DNA from: Magnaporthiopsis rhizophila
Lineage: Eukaryota > Ascomycota > Sordariomycetes > Magnaporthales > Magnaporthaceae
Assembly (NCBI GenBank): GCA_003049465.1
Contig: PYSS01000094.1
Coordinates: 62,001-126,000 of the forward strand
Direction of reading: 5' to 3'
DNA length: 64,000 nucleotides
How positions within the stretch are numbered: position 1 is the first letter of the stretch; the number at the start of each line of letters is the position of its first letter. Both the position numbers and the translations under genes were made by a program. Below the pieces are notes generated by a model, which did not search any database, was not told the DNA's origin, and saw only the letters and a list, made by a program, of their open reading frames with translations. Shown piece by piece: positions 38,774 through 52,168 of this stretch.

Positions 38774-39233
38774 TATTATAACCATAACTGGCAGGGGATA
38801 AAAGGGTTAAAAGGCTAAGCCCCAATAGGATGCTTTTACCCCGCAATTGCGCAGGCCAAAGGCCTAGCAACCAAAGCCAAGCTGTAAAAAAAATCACGTG
38901 ATATTAAGGTAATTTGTGATCTGCTTTATAAATCACAGATCAAGAAAGGTGATTTGTGATTTGCCTTGCAGATCACAGATTAAGGAACCTAATAAGGAGG
39001 TTGCCCGCTTATAAGTAGGGGCAGGACCTCCGGGCAAAAACAGGTAGTTTTAACTGAGGCTTCGGCATCAGTTAACCTAAGTTAGCTCCAAGGCAACCCT
39101 TTGGGCAAGCAATAACAGATAACGTTCCTACCAGACCCCCAGATCACGTGCAAGGCGATCTTGCAAGACCAGTACTGTTTAATACCGCCCCTAGGTGCCC
39201 TACCCTAGGAGCAGAAGGCCTGTGATTGTAACA
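38774..39233 (+). repeat. 3' LTR of element D
   Basis: Starts TATTATAACC (RIP form of TGTTACGACC) and ends GTGATTGTAACA. It has the same layout as the 5' LTR but with different C/T and G/A positions, including well preserved GC-rich ends near 39,140-39,233. Confidence 0.85.
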
Positions 39234-39247
39234 ATAAATAGCTTGTT

Positions 39248-39445
39248 TTAATCTATAATCAGCTTATTAAGTATTCCGTATTTTAAAATCACGTTCTGGA
39301 TAAAAATATATATTAGCTTTATAATATTACTGCTTTTTTTATAAAATAAAAATAAGGTATATTTGATAAGCCTGTTTATTATTATTAGGATATTATTGTA
39401 TTGGACATTTATTAAGGGCTTTTTCGATTTAGGAAATTTAACCAC
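39248..39445 (-). pseudogene. Integrase core fragment of element C
   Basis: A minus-strand open piece with VQYNNILIIINRLIKYTLF and ILKYGILNKLIID, the same integrase region as in D and G. The first catalytic Asp is again Asn. The frame is cut at 39,239 by the insertion of D and at 39,469 by the tRNA-headed retroposon. Confidence 0.7.
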
Positions 39446-39468
39446 AAAATTTATTATAACTTTTTGCC

Positions 39469-39541
39469 GCCCCTGTGGTGCAGTGGTTTAGCACCGGGGG
39501 GACCTTCTCGAAGGTTGCGGGTTCAACTCCCGCCGGGGGCA
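39469..39541 (+). tRNA. tRNA-like sequence with irregular anticodon arm (SINE head)
   Basis: 73 nt with acceptor stem GCCCCTG/CGGGGGC (one G-U pair), D arm GTGC/GCAC and perfect T arm GCGGG-TTCAACT-CCCGC. The internal promoter boxes are TGGTGCAGTGG (A box) and GGTTCAACTCC (B box). CCA follows the discriminator A in the DNA, and TTTTT (39,547-39,551) could end Pol III transcription. The 22 nt between D and T arms do not form a normal 5-bp stem with 7-nt loop; they fold instead as ACCTT-CTCG-AAGGT, so no anticodon can be assigned. It is best read as a tRNA-derived head or pseudo-tRNA rather than a working decoder. Confidence 0.6.
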
Positions 39542-40306
39542 CCAGGTTTTTATATTTCGCGCAAACATTACACCCAAAAAAAACCTTAAACCACCCCAAC
39601 ATTTCCCCACACGTAACAAATCCAAAAATCGCCTCACAAATAACAACAGCCCTTATCAATCAAAAACCTATCAAAAGGAAAAAAACGTAACTCCATATCG
39701 ACCCAGGCAAAAGCCACTCGTTAGGCTTGCATTACGGGATCCCTTTTTCGAACCGTGCAATTAATACCCGCATATAAAAAATAAAAAAACAAATAAGCAC
39801 AAGGATAAACTGGATTAATTCACCGGAATAAACTGTACCAAAATCGCCCCTAAAAGGAAATATCGATAAAATAATGCCCGGATAATAAAGCGGGGGAAAT
39901 AAAAAAAGTATCGGAGGAAGCGAAAAGGTGCACCGTTGAGGCGGCGGGTCTTGGAAAAGAAATAAGGCTTGTGAAAAAGGCCGTGCTTGGCCAGGGTCAA
40001 ACAAAATAAATGGGTAAAAGGGAGAATATAAAAAACCCACAGCAATCCCGCAAATAAACACGCTTATAATTGTGCCAATTGGGTTCGGTACGCTTATAAT
40101 TATATTTGTTTAATTATTAACGCTTAAATAGGTATAAACTGATTAATTAGCATAAAGCAAATGCGAATAAGAGGAAAAATGCTAAACGTGGGAAAAGTTT
40201 AATCCGGCCCTGTGCAAAGGAACGGTTACCCCCCCAAAAAAATGTATCAAGATAGGTAGTTACTCCCCATGGCTTATATAAGTCGAAAGGGGTAAATAAA
40301 TTTATA
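39469..40306 (+). mobile_element. 838-bp retroposon with tRNA-like head and 14-bp TSD
   Basis: The insert splits the integrase region of element C. TATAACTTTTTGCC occurs at 39,455-39,468 and again at 40,307-40,320, and C sequence resumes right after (AGGCTTTATTAAA). The insert starts exactly at the first base of a tRNA-like sequence and ends GGGGTAAATAAATTTATA. Its last 51 bp are shared with the SINE-like insert at 18,587. A long TSD, a Pol III-type head and a common 3' tail are hallmarks of LINE-mobilised SINEs, though 838 bp is long for one. The body (39,552-40,255) has no recognisable coding region; the minus-strand frames there are low-complexity hydrophobic. Confidence 0.75.
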
Positions 40307-43300
40307 TATAACTTTTTGCCAGGCTTTATTAAACGCTGGTAAGGGTTAAAGCAATTTATAAGGTTTGTATTCGCTGGCTTTATTTTTGGCGCAGTTTTTG
40401 TAATTTTATTATTATTTTAAGGATCATGGTTCGGGTTTCGGTGAATTTATGGCATTATTTTAATTTTTTCCAGGTTTTGGTAACTTTTTGGTATTTATAA
40501 ATTATTTGGCTATAAATTTGCTGGATTTTTAGGGGTTTTATTCCTTTTAAGGTACGGTTTTTGCCAGCACCTATTATACTGGAACCAAAAGCCCGTTTAG
40601 CTTTTATATTAAAATTATATGCATTTTTGGTGTCATTTTATCCTTATGGTTTGGCCGGCAGCTTAAAGCATTTGCCTTTCCATTCTTTAAACCTTTTTTA
40701 TATTTAATCCGGAAATTATATTTTTGGAGGAACTGGTTTTATCGGATTTATTATTTATTTAGGGTTTGACAGGTAATAAAATATGCAAAATTTTTATAAT
40801 CCGTATGGATTATAACCTAATAATTTATTTGGCATAAATATATGTTTTTTTTTCAATACTCGGATAATTATAAATTTTTATTATAAATTGGGTAATTTAA
40901 TTCCGGGTTGTTAAATTTATACAATAGAAAGGCGCAAAAATGCAACCTTTTGTCTTTATTTTATTAAGTAAATTATGCTTCGATCGCAAAATTTAACGCA
41001 TTGATTTCGATTTCGAAAGGTTTATTTAGGTCTGGTAATATTAATACTGGTTTTTATATTATAACCTTTTTTAACAGGTTAAAAATCTTTTATTTTTGCA
41101 TTTCCCAATAAAACGGGGTATTATTTTTGGTAAATTTTATAAATAAAAATATTAATTTGCTAAAATTTTGAATAAACCAATAATAAAATTTCAGGAAGCC
41201 CAAAAAACCTTATATTTCTTTAATATTAGTTAATTTGGGTTATTTTTTTATTATTTGTACCTTTTTTGGTTTTATCCGTATTTATTCCAATATAATTCTA
41301 TACTTTAAAAAAGTAACCTTTTGTATATGCTATGCGCATTTTTCGGGTTTAATTAGGAGCTTTGCATTTTGCAGCTTTTGCAAAACCTTATATATATATA
41401 TTTCTTATATTTTTCCAATATATTTGTAATATATGGTTAATTATTCGTTAAAATATAGCGGGTACATTGGTAAATCCGAAGGTTATTACCAATAATTTGT
41501 ATATGCTTAGCCTGGTTCGGAAAGCGGTTTTTTATTATTATTTTTTTTAAGTTTTAATAGATTATATGCTTTGCGTAAATCTAAAACCATAAATTATTTG
41601 GCCTTGCCGAGCCTATTTTATAATTTATTAATAAAAAATAAAGGATATCGATCCTTTATTATAACCTTATTTAATAAATAATAATCGATATATATATATA
41701 TTTTTTCCATTATTTTTAGGTATAAATAATATCCCGTATTCCATAAAAAAATCTAACGATCGGATAATATCTTATTTTAGGTTTTCCGCAAATTATTCGC
41801 ATAATAACCTTTGCCATTTAGGGTTTAGCCGGTACAGTTTTTAATAATTAAATTATATTTCGGGTTTAAGCTTTATTTTGTAATCGAACGGTTTATATTC
41901 CGGAAATATTTTTTCCAAATTTTTTTTTGGAATAATTTCCAATACCTATGGTACTTTTTAGGAATATTCTTTAAATATTATCATGCTTATTTATTAAGCA
42001 AATCGCAGCTTTGGTTGCAATTTTTTATTATTTCCGTTCCTTAATTCCCAACTTTAATTGCACCCTTTTTTGGTTTTGCAATTTTAATTATAATTTTTTT
42101 TATAATATTATTTTTTTAATTGGGGGATTTTTGCTATTAAGGCCAATATTACCTGGTAATTGCAAATTTATAGTATAATTTGCCAATGTTAATTGCCAAA
42201 ATTTTACTGTTATTATAATAACCTTGTCCGGCCTTTATTTTTTATTGCTCGTGGCCCGTAAGTATTAGGCATTTTCAGGTATTAATAATAATTCCCTCTA
42301 ATAAATTTCCTCCGAAACCCAGTTTACCAGAGAATTATATTTTTTAAACCAAAAACAAACGCAAAATTAGGTTTTTTTCTCTTATGTTTATAATATTCAG
42401 GCTAACCTTGCAAATTTTCCCTAATATTTCGAACTTAAATCAATTGATTTTTGAATTAATTATTTTGCTCTTATAAATAATTGGTTTTTTTTAAAATTTT
42501 AAAATTATATGGCTATTATTTTCAATATATCGGAATACCCTATTTTGCTATTATTTCAAATATAAAATAATTTTTTATTAAATCCGTAATCGACTATAAC
42601 AATTAATTATTATCCTTGCCAATACACCATTTTCCAGATATAAAATGGATAACTGGTTATAATTTTTATTAGGGTTATTTTGGTTTATTTTTTTCGTCCA
42701 TTTCGGGCCCTTTTTCTGGTTGGATTTTTTAATTTTTCAGCTTATATTAGTAATTAGGATAAAAGCATCCGACCTGTTAATTTTTGGCTTTCCTTTTTAT
42801 ATAAACCTTATATTTTACCTTTTTGCAAATATAATATAAAAATAACCGTATTATGTATATTATAAAGTATTTATATATTAAAACAAATACGGCGTTTTTT
42901 CGATATAATTTTGTAATATAATATATTATTTAAGCAATTATTATTCTTGTTTTGGTAAATTTTGGGGCTTTGTGCCATTTCTTTTTTAAAAAAAACAGTT
43001 ATTTTTTAGCTTTTTGGATAAATAATTACTGCAGGTATTATAAAAATATTTTGCCAAAAAAAACCCGTATATTTTTGGCTATTTATTATTGTATTTTTAT
43101 TATCCTTTTTAATTATATAAGGTTATTAGTATAGGAATGGATTATCCTTTTAATACCGTATTTGGTATATATTTTTCCGTAATAAATAATGATTTAATTA
43201 TTCCAGCCCTAGTTTAGGTATTAACCATTATCTTTTATTGCGGGTATTTTGCGCTATAATTTGCAATTTTCTGATCCTTTTAAATTATTAGGCCAGGTTT

Positions 43301-44989
43301 TAAATAATAAATAGACCGGTGCTTTATGGGTATAAATATAAATCCTTTGGTTAGATACCTTGTTCTGATTTGCAAGTATGGTGTATGTTTTTACCAGGCT
43401 TGTTATTGCAATATATTGCTTTTTGGTTCCGCTGGGTCCCGCTTTTACAAATACCCAGAATTTGGCTAATTTAATATCTTTTTTTCACCCTTTAGTTAAA
43501 TATATTTGTCCCAAGGGTTTTTGGTCAACCTTAGCATCGGTATCCAACCTTTTTTCGTTATTTTTAACGGAGGTTTCCAATACCCCCTTTTGGGTTACCA
43601 ATCCTTTAAATACTGATAAGGCCTGCTAAAATGCGTTCCATTTTTTTTTAGCAAGGCCTCGGTTATATTTTTAACAAATTCATTAGCTAGCTCCAGCGCT
43701 TTTGCTTAACCAGCCCCTTAAATTTTCGATATTATAAATATTTTGTTTAACCAGTACGGTTATTTTAAGCTATTATCCTTGGGCTCCATGGGGTTTTCCA
43801 TTTTTTTATCCTTATTTTTATCGCAACAGAACCGCAACCAGTTAATTTAATAAAAATAAATAATAAGTATCCATTATTAAAGGTACCAATTAACCCTGTT
43901 TTTATTTAACTTATATATAAGGTATATATTATTAAAATAATAAATTTAATTAAATAAGGCTCCGGGATACAAGTTTTTTTTCTGATCCATATATCGAATA
44001 ATTATAAACTGCTGTTATTTTTAAAGGCAGTCCTTTTTAATATATCCTAATTATTCGCATTTAAAACAATTTCTATCCTTAGCATTTTGCTATTTAATAC
44101 ATTTTTATTTTTTTTGCTATTTTTTTTATTAGGGGTGTATAATCCCTGGAAATAAATCCATTGGTTTTAAATATATTCCATGTGTAATAAACTGTTATTA
44201 TTTGGCTTTTTTTGGTTTGCCTTATTATTTTATTTTGCTAATTAAAAGTGCTGGACCTTTTTCTCCAGGCATTATTTATATAATTTATTATTAGTATAAA
44301 TAACCTTAATAATATAATCGATAAAATCTTTAGGCTTATTTTTTTTAGCCAATTTATTTTTTATATTATTTTTTAATTCCTGGTAAAATTAAATTATTTT
44401 GGTATTTTTTATCCAGTTAACTTTATTAATAAATTGCTGAAATTTTACAATATAAATAAATATTAATCCTTTCTGATATAATTAAAACAACTCCTTATCG
44501 GCTATTTGCTTTTTATCCATCTGTTTAAATATTTTAGCAATTTTTTTGCCAAACTTATCGAAATCCGCAAATACCAATTTGATAATTTCACTGGATTTAT
44601 TATTTTTTTTTAAGGTGGTCGGCTTATACGGGGTTGAACCAGTCCTTAATTTTGCTATCGAGGCGGGTAACAATATAAGCTATATTTTAATATTTATATT
44701 GGAAATTATCCTGGTAAAAATGGAAATAGCCCTTATATTCGGTAAAAAAAAGGTTTTAAATTTGCCTTTTTTTCCGTTATATTTTTCTGGGGTAAGGAAC
44801 TTATAAATCGGAACTATCTTGGGCTATTTTCTAAGCTTTTCGAACTTTCTGCCGAAAATTTACAGGGCTATAATAGGGTTATTATAAACCCTTCCGTTTA
44901 TGGTAATATTTTCGATTTTTTTAGCTGCGGTTACTATAATTACTAATTGTTTCTTACTTTCGGTAAGTGCTGAACAGAATTAGTTAAAA

Positions 44990-45323
44990 TATTACAAATA
45001 TAAGCCTTCTGCTTTTAAAATAAAGTACTTAAAGGCGGTGTTAAGCAGTACTGGGTTATAAGGTCGCCTTGCATATAATCTGGGGGTTTGGTGGAATAAT
45101 TGTCTGTATTGCTTGCCCAAAAGGGTATTTTGGAGCTAATTTAGGTTAATTAATGCTGAAGCCTTAGTCGAGAACTATTTAAGGCCTAAGGAGAGCCCTT
45201 TTATTTATACCAAAGGCCCTTTTGTGCTGCCTGGCGTACTATATTTATTATAACTATAACAAATATAGCACCTGGTTTTGGCGTGCTATATCTGTTATAA
45301 ATATAGTAGATATAGCACCTGTC
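44990..45323 (-). repeat. 5' LTR of element C, first piece
   Basis: Begins TATTACAAATATAAGCC and ends at CACCTGTC, where element G interrupts. The last five bases, CTGTC, are repeated at 52,640. Repeated TATAACAAATATAGCACC-type motifs occur at 45,240-45,320. Confidence 0.8.
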
Positions 45324-45794
45324 TGTTACGGCCACAGCTGGCAGGGGGGCAGAAGGGCTGGGGTTAACCCCCAGCGGTACGCCTTTACCCCGCAGTTATA
45401 AAGGCCAACAGGCCCGAATGACTAAGGCCAGAAAGGAGTTACGTAACTAGGCATTTACCTAAGCACAAATGATATATCCGTTATATAACATAACAAATAT
45501 AGCACAAATATAGCACAGTGATATGTTTGCTATGCAATATAACAAATATAGCACAAACATAATATGAAAGGATCGCGGGTATATAAGGTGAAGGTTTTTT
45601 ACCATATTAGGTAGCCTTAATTGAGGCTTTGGCATTAATTAATTTAAATTAGCTCCAAGGTAATCCTTTGGGCAAATAATCGAAATTTTTATTATTATTC
45701 CAATTTTTCTAGCACAAGTAACCTTATAAAAATTATACTGCTTAGCACCTTTTTTAGCGTACCTTATCCTAAAAGCAAAGAATTATTTGTAATA
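45324..45794 (+). repeat. 5' LTR of element G
   Basis: Runs TGTTACGGCCACAGCTGGC to TTATTTGTAATA, followed by TTTTGACTGATCCTG. Its first half is GC-rich and little changed; its second half is more RIP-mutated than the 3' LTR. A TATATAAGG box is near 45,571. Confidence 0.85.
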
Positions 45795-48700
45795 TTTTGA
45801 CTGATCCTGTTTAGTATTTATCAAAGGTAATAAATAATAATAATTATGTTAATTGCAGGCAAAAAATCCGAGGGTGTTATTATTATTGGCAAATTGTACA
45901 ATAACTTTTCGGCGGCCATGCAAACCTTTATCGCGGAAATCGAAAAATTTAAGGGAGCTTAAACTAAACCTTATATTGCCGTTAAATTTTACAAATTCCT
46001 TTTGCCTAATAAATATAATAAAAAAAAAATAAAATTAAAATATTCCTAATTAAATATAAGGGGTATTTTTTGTTTTATTAAAACCATTTTTAGCAAAAAA
46101 AACAAAAAATTACTTATATAGCCATGCGCCTAAATGGCAAAATTAAAAACTGGCTCGAACCTATTTGATTAAATTATTTAAAAGGGTATAATAAATTCAA
46201 AAAAAAAACCAAGCTGGTATTTGCTAATTTCGAAAAGTTCGAAAAAAAGGTTGCAAAAGTTTTTGGATAAATCGATAAAAAATAGATGGCTGAAAGAAAA
46301 TTGCTTCAGCTCCGGTAAAAAAGCCCTATATTAATTTATATTTTCAAATTTTAATAATTGGTTAACAAATTTAATTAAATAAAAAATACCAAAATAACCC
46401 AGTTTTACCAAAGGTTAAAAAATAATATGAAAAATAAATTATTTAAACAGGAATAATTTGAAAATTTTATCGATTATATTATTATAACTATTTATATTAG
46501 CAATAAACTATACAAATATTACCTCGAAAAAAAAGTTTAACAAACCAAACCAGTAATATAAAATAATAAAACCAACCAAAAAAAAGCAAAATAATAATAA
46601 TTTACAATTTATAACATATACCCTGAATTTATAAATTTTAGCGCAAAAGTTATATACCAATATAAAAAATAAAAATATATCAGGTTTAAAAATCCAAAAA
46701 ATGGGAAATATTTTAAATATAAAAAAAAAGGATATATTAAAAAAAACTGTCCGCAAAAAAACCGATAAACGGCTGTTCTCCGCCAAAAAAATGCACCAAA
46801 AAGCCATAAACCCATAACCCCAAAATTATCCAAAACGATCAAATAAATAGCAGAAAAAAACCTGTGTTTCGGAGTATCGTTTAACTGAACTTATTATTTT
46901 AACAAAAATTATATGGCCCATTATTCCGATAAAAATGCCACAAAATATTATTTTAAATAACGGTTTGCTATAATGTAACAAATTAACCGATTCTAAAATA
47001 ATAATGAAAAAAAAATAAATATTATTATAAATTTTGTAACATTTAAAAAAAAAAATAATAAAATAACTCGAAATTTAAAAAAATTTAAAAAGGTTCAGTA
47101 TTATAGCAATTATATACCAATAATAAAAAAGTTTGCTGGATAAAACAGGAAATTCGAAAAATTAGCCCGGCACAAAAGCATATCGGATAATCCGGTTAAT
47201 AATTTCAAAAAAAATTTAAACATAAATAAAAAAATAAAACTATTTTTGGGCCAAACGTATTTGATACAAGCCCAAAAAAAAAAGTTAATTTTAATAGCGC
47301 TCGGAAAAACCACAAAAACGAACCTTAGCAACAAAAAATTTGATAAATAATAATAACGATATATTATTAATTTTAAAAAATTTTAGCAAAAATTTAATTA
47401 GTAACTAATTAATATAAAAAAATAACCTTTTATAACCAAAAAGGAAATACGGAAAGTATATATTTTATTTAAATTTTTGGAAATAAACCGATAATTTTGG
47501 GATTAGCCTAAATTTATTAATAGTTTGATACGTAAAAAATTGGCGCAAAACGATAAAAAAAAACCTTTAAATTGGTTAAAAAATAATTAATCGGTTATTT
47601 ATTACAGGGTATTATTCGAAAATATTCCAAACCTAAACCAGCGATTAGCATAACCATATATGCTAAATTATAAAAATATAAACCCTAATACGGGCTATTA
47701 TAATAAGCTTTTTTAAACCAAATGCTTATACGATAATTGCTAATAATATATAGCCAAAAAACTAAAGCACGATTTTTTCCCACAAAAAAAAAAAAAAGGA
47801 TTAATATAATATTTATAATAGAAATACCAGTTTCCGAAATAATGGATAACAAAAATAAGCTATAAAAATTTTGCAGCAATTTTCGAATTATTATTAGCAT
47901 ATTTTATAATATACCTAATAAAAATTCTGATATACCAGATATGCAAAAAACCGGAGTATAAAATATATATAAAAAAAAAAATAAGGGCCTAAATGGATAA
48001 ATTTGCCCAATTAACAAAAGCAATTGAGGCCCGGAAACAGGCGCCCTAAATAAAAAATTAAAAAGCTTATCCAAAAATAAGGCACGGGTAAAGCAATAAT
48101 TAGCAAAATTTTTAGCAATAATAATTACCGACCAGTATAAGTATATTAGGATAACGATATACTGGAAAGGGTAAAAAATAAAAATTATAATCGATTATAA
48201 AGCTTAAAAAAACTATTTTTCACTAAAAACAATAAAAAAATACAATATTCCAATATATTAAAAAAAAAAACCATATAACCTTATAATAATAAAATAAAAG
48301 CCAATTACGTTTAATAAAAGAAAGATCAATATTAAAACTAATTATTTCAAATTTTAACTTTTGGGAAAAATTTGCAAAATAATCCTGAATATTATAAATA
48401 TGGAAAGGAAAAATCTGATTTTAAGCCTTTTATAGCTCAAAAAATATAACCCTTTAATAAATTGGATTACCAAACAAATCTAATAAAAAAAATTATTATT
48501 AACCAGCAAAAAAATCCAATAATTACAGGCCCCGGGTAATAAAAATCGAATACCAAAAAGGATAACCGTAATAATAGCAAAATATAATAATCAGCCCTAG
48601 CAAATTATATTAACCGAAATACTAATAAATACAAATATAAACAAGCCTAATAAGCAAAAAATTATTAAGGATAAATTTAAAAATATTCCTAAAAAATATT

Positions 48701-50354
48701 ATAAATATTAAAAATTGTTCCAGAAAAATTTAAAAATGGTATTACCAAAATACAGACCGTTTAATTATAAAATTAAACTTAAACCGGAAGCATAATTTAA
48801 ATACCAAAAGCTGTATCGATTAAACCCTCGATAAAAAAAATTGTTATAAAAATAATTAAAAAAAAAAATCAGGAAAAAAATTATCAAACCTTTTAATTTC
48901 CTTATAGAATATAAAATTTTGTTTATTTTTAAAAAAAACAGGAAAAAACGGATATATATCGATTACCGTTCGTTAAATTAAAAAATAATAAAAAATCGGT
49001 ATCCTTTATCCCTAATTGACAAATTTAAAAATAGGCTCGGAAAAAACCGGTGGTTTACAATTTTAAATTTATATAAAACATATGGCCTGCTAAGGATTAA
49101 AAAAAAAAATAAATAAAAAACCACTTTTCGGACCAAATTTAGGATTTTTAAATTATTAATAATAATTTTCGGGTTTATTAATGTACCAGTCATATTTTAG
49201 CAAATAATTAACCACGTATTACAAAAGTACCTCGATATTTTTGCCTTACATACCTAAATAATATTCTGATTTTTTCAAAAATGCTGGAAAAATACAAATA
49301 ATATATATATAAAATGCTGCAAAAATTGCAAAATATAAAGTTTTTGGTTAATCCGGATAAATATATATGGCATTTTTTAAAAATAATTTTTTTCAAATTT
49401 ATTATTAAATAAAGGAAAATTTGGATAAAATCCAAAAAGGTACAGGCGGTAAAAAACTGGCTTATACCCACCATAATTAAAAAAATACGAGGTTTTTTGG
49501 GGTTTCTGAACTTTTACCAAAAATTTATCCAAAATTTTAATAAAAAAGCCATATTATTTACGGATTTTACCAAAAATAATACCCAATTTTATTGGGGAAT
49601 ATAAAAATAAACAGCTTTTAAATTGCTAAAAAAAGCTATTATCCAAATACCGATATTAATAATACCAAACCCAAAAAAATCTTTTAAAATTGAAATCGAT
49701 ATATCAGATTTTGCTATCAAAAAATAGCTAAAACAGCAAAATAATTAAAAAAGGTTGCACTTTTGTGCATTTTTTTTGCAAAAGCTGAATAAACCTAAAT
49801 TAAATTATCAAATTTATAATAAAAAGCTTTTTACTATTATTAAAATTTTGGAAAAATAAAAAATATATTTGTGCAAAACCAATTATCAAATTATGGTATA
49901 TACCAATTATAAAAACCTATTACAGTTTATTATTAGCCAAACACTAAATAAAAAACAAATTTAATAAAATTAATTTTTTTAAAATTATAATTTCCGAATT
50001 AAGGTTAAAAAAGGGTCAAAAAACGGCCGAGCGGATATTTTAAGCTGTCGATTAAATTATTAGATAAATATATTACCAAAAATACGCATAATTTTGGCCA
50101 AAGGACCAAACGGATCCCTAATTCCGGCGCAGCGGGCATTGGCCAAAATAATCCGACAAAAAAGCTAAACCCCAGAAAAAATCCAGCAAATTTACAGCCA
50201 AATGGCTAATAAATACCAAAAAATTGCTAAAACCTAAAAAAAGCTTTAGCAATATTACGGGTTTATAAAAACTTGTACCGAAATAAAAAATATAATTAAG
50301 GATTGCAAAAATTGCGCAAAAAACAAAACCAGCAGGTACAAACCTTATGAATTA

Positions 50355-50633
50355 TTGCAATCCTTACCAGTATTTAGCAAAATATGGCAAAAAATTACGG
50401 CGGATTTCGTTATAGGGCTATCCAAATTAAAAAAACCCCTTATAAACGTCCAATATAACAGTATTATAGTAATAATTGACCGATTTACCAAATATGCCAT
50501 ATATTTACCGTTTAAAAAAAATGCGAAAGTTATAAACTTAGCTTATATTTTTATCCGGAATATAATTGCGAAATACAGAACACCGAAACGTATAATTTTA
50601 AACCAAAACAAGCTGTTTAATAGCAAATTTTAA
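50355..50633 (+). pseudogene. Integrase core fragment of element G
   Basis: A 92-codon open piece with WQKITADFVIGLSKLKKPL, then VQYNSIIVIIDRFTKYAIYL, then AYIFIRNIIAKYRTPKRIIL. Here the first catalytic Asp (IDRFTK) survives while the second (normally ITDR) has become LNQ, the opposite pattern to element D. It is the longest gypsy integrase fragment in the window. Confidence 0.7.
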
Positions 50634-52168
50634 AAATAGCTTATGGTAAATTTAGGTGCGAAACATGCTTTTTTTATAATTTATTATTTTTAAACAGATG
50701 GGTAAATAAAACGAACAAACCAAACTATAAAATAATATTTATATTATTTTATTAATTATAAATAAAATAATTGGGTATAATTATTCCTTATAGCGCAATT
50801 TGCATATAACAGTTTAATATATAAAAGTACGGAAATTATGCCATTTTATATAAATTACAGGTATATATTTACGGTATATAAAAAACCCAAAATAAAATTA
50901 TATATTTTAGCAGCAAAAATATAGGTAAAAAAATTTATTAAGCTATACAAAAACCTCCAAATAAAGCTAAAAAAATTGCAATAATATATATTTATACAGG
51001 CTAATAAAAAAAAATTAAAAAACCAACCTTTAAAAAAAGGAATAATATTTATTTTTTTCGATACAATATCAAAATAAAACAATTAAATAACAAACTAAAC
51101 CACAAAAAATTGGAACCGTTCAAAATCCTAAAAAAAGTTTCCAATATTAATTATAAACTTTAATTATTATTAATTATATATAATTATCCGGTTTTTTATA
51201 TCGATTTGTTTAAATTAGCACCATCAGGGTTTAAAAATAATAAATTAATAAAAATCGATCCAAAATAAAAATACAAAATCGAAAAAATCCTGAACAAAAA
51301 AATTATTAATAAAACCAAATATTATTTGGTTAAATAAACAGGGTACAAAATTAAAAAAAGCATTTGGAAAAAAAAAACAAACCTAAAAAATGCGCCAAAA
51401 ATTTTTAAAAAATATTAGCAAAAAATTTTTGGTAAAAAATTAATACCAATACCGAAATTCGGATTTCGGCTCGAAATACCTGTACCAAAATAATTTATTT
51501 GGTTAAAATAGGGCTAACAAATTAAAATTAAAATTAACCCTATAATTGGCCCAGCTCGGAGATAATAAAGGAAAATTAAAAGCTAATAAATTAAAAAGCG
51601 CAGCAAAAGCCTGTGCGGCCGCTTTATCGGTTTTCTCCCGTTTAACCCGCTTTAATTCCTTTATACTGTTAATTTTGCAACAAATTGTACGCATTTTTTT
51701 TTTAAATTATATTTTTTTCTATTTGTACAAATGCTTAACCTTAATATTGGCATAACGGCGCTTTTTTTTTGCTATTTCCAATTTAGCCCTTATCCTAAAA
51801 TATTAATAATTAAGCTTTTTAAACTGGAACAAAAAAAAACCTAGCATATTACACAAAAAATATCCTTGATAAATATATTTAATACACCTAAAAAAATTGC
51901 AAAAAAACACAGCGCAGCACACAAATCCTAATGCTTTACAAGCAAAACAAAAAGGTATTTTGGTAAAAAATGATAAAAAAATAGCAAACAGGTTGTTATA
52001 GCGAACGGTAAATTGTATATTAACAGCTTTCCGTTTTTGTACCTAACCAAATATACTGTTAAAAAAAAAGAATAAAAAATAATAAAAAAAGGGAAATATT
52101 TACCACTAACAAAAGAATAGAACCGCAGGTTTTGGCCAAAAAAATTTGGCTTAAAAAAAAAAATCTGG

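Larger units (their letters stand above)
31353..39233 (+). mobile_element. Element D: complete plus-strand gypsy chromovirus, TSD ATAAA
   Basis: The LTRs are 459 and 460 bp. ATAAA lies at 31,348-31,352 and 39,234-39,238, inside the integrase of element C. The purine tract CCTAAAAAAAGGGACC precedes the 3' LTR. The interior has gag, protease, RT with AYLNNILIFS (both catalytic D changed to N, near 35,770), integrase and chromodomain traces. A solo LTR is inserted at 35,185. Without it the internal region is about 6.56 kb, like element A. RIP damage is heavy in the interior and lighter in the 3' LTR. Confidence 0.88.

Noticed and set aside
39438..39659. Minus-strand frame containing PPAGVEPATFEKV
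   Set aside because: This peptide is the well-known false translation of the complement of a tRNA; the tRNA-like sequence on the plus strand explains it.
39732..40061. 109-codon hydrophobic minus-strand frame inside the 838-bp retroposon
   Set aside because: No recognisable family, low complexity, and no supporting copy; treated as chance.
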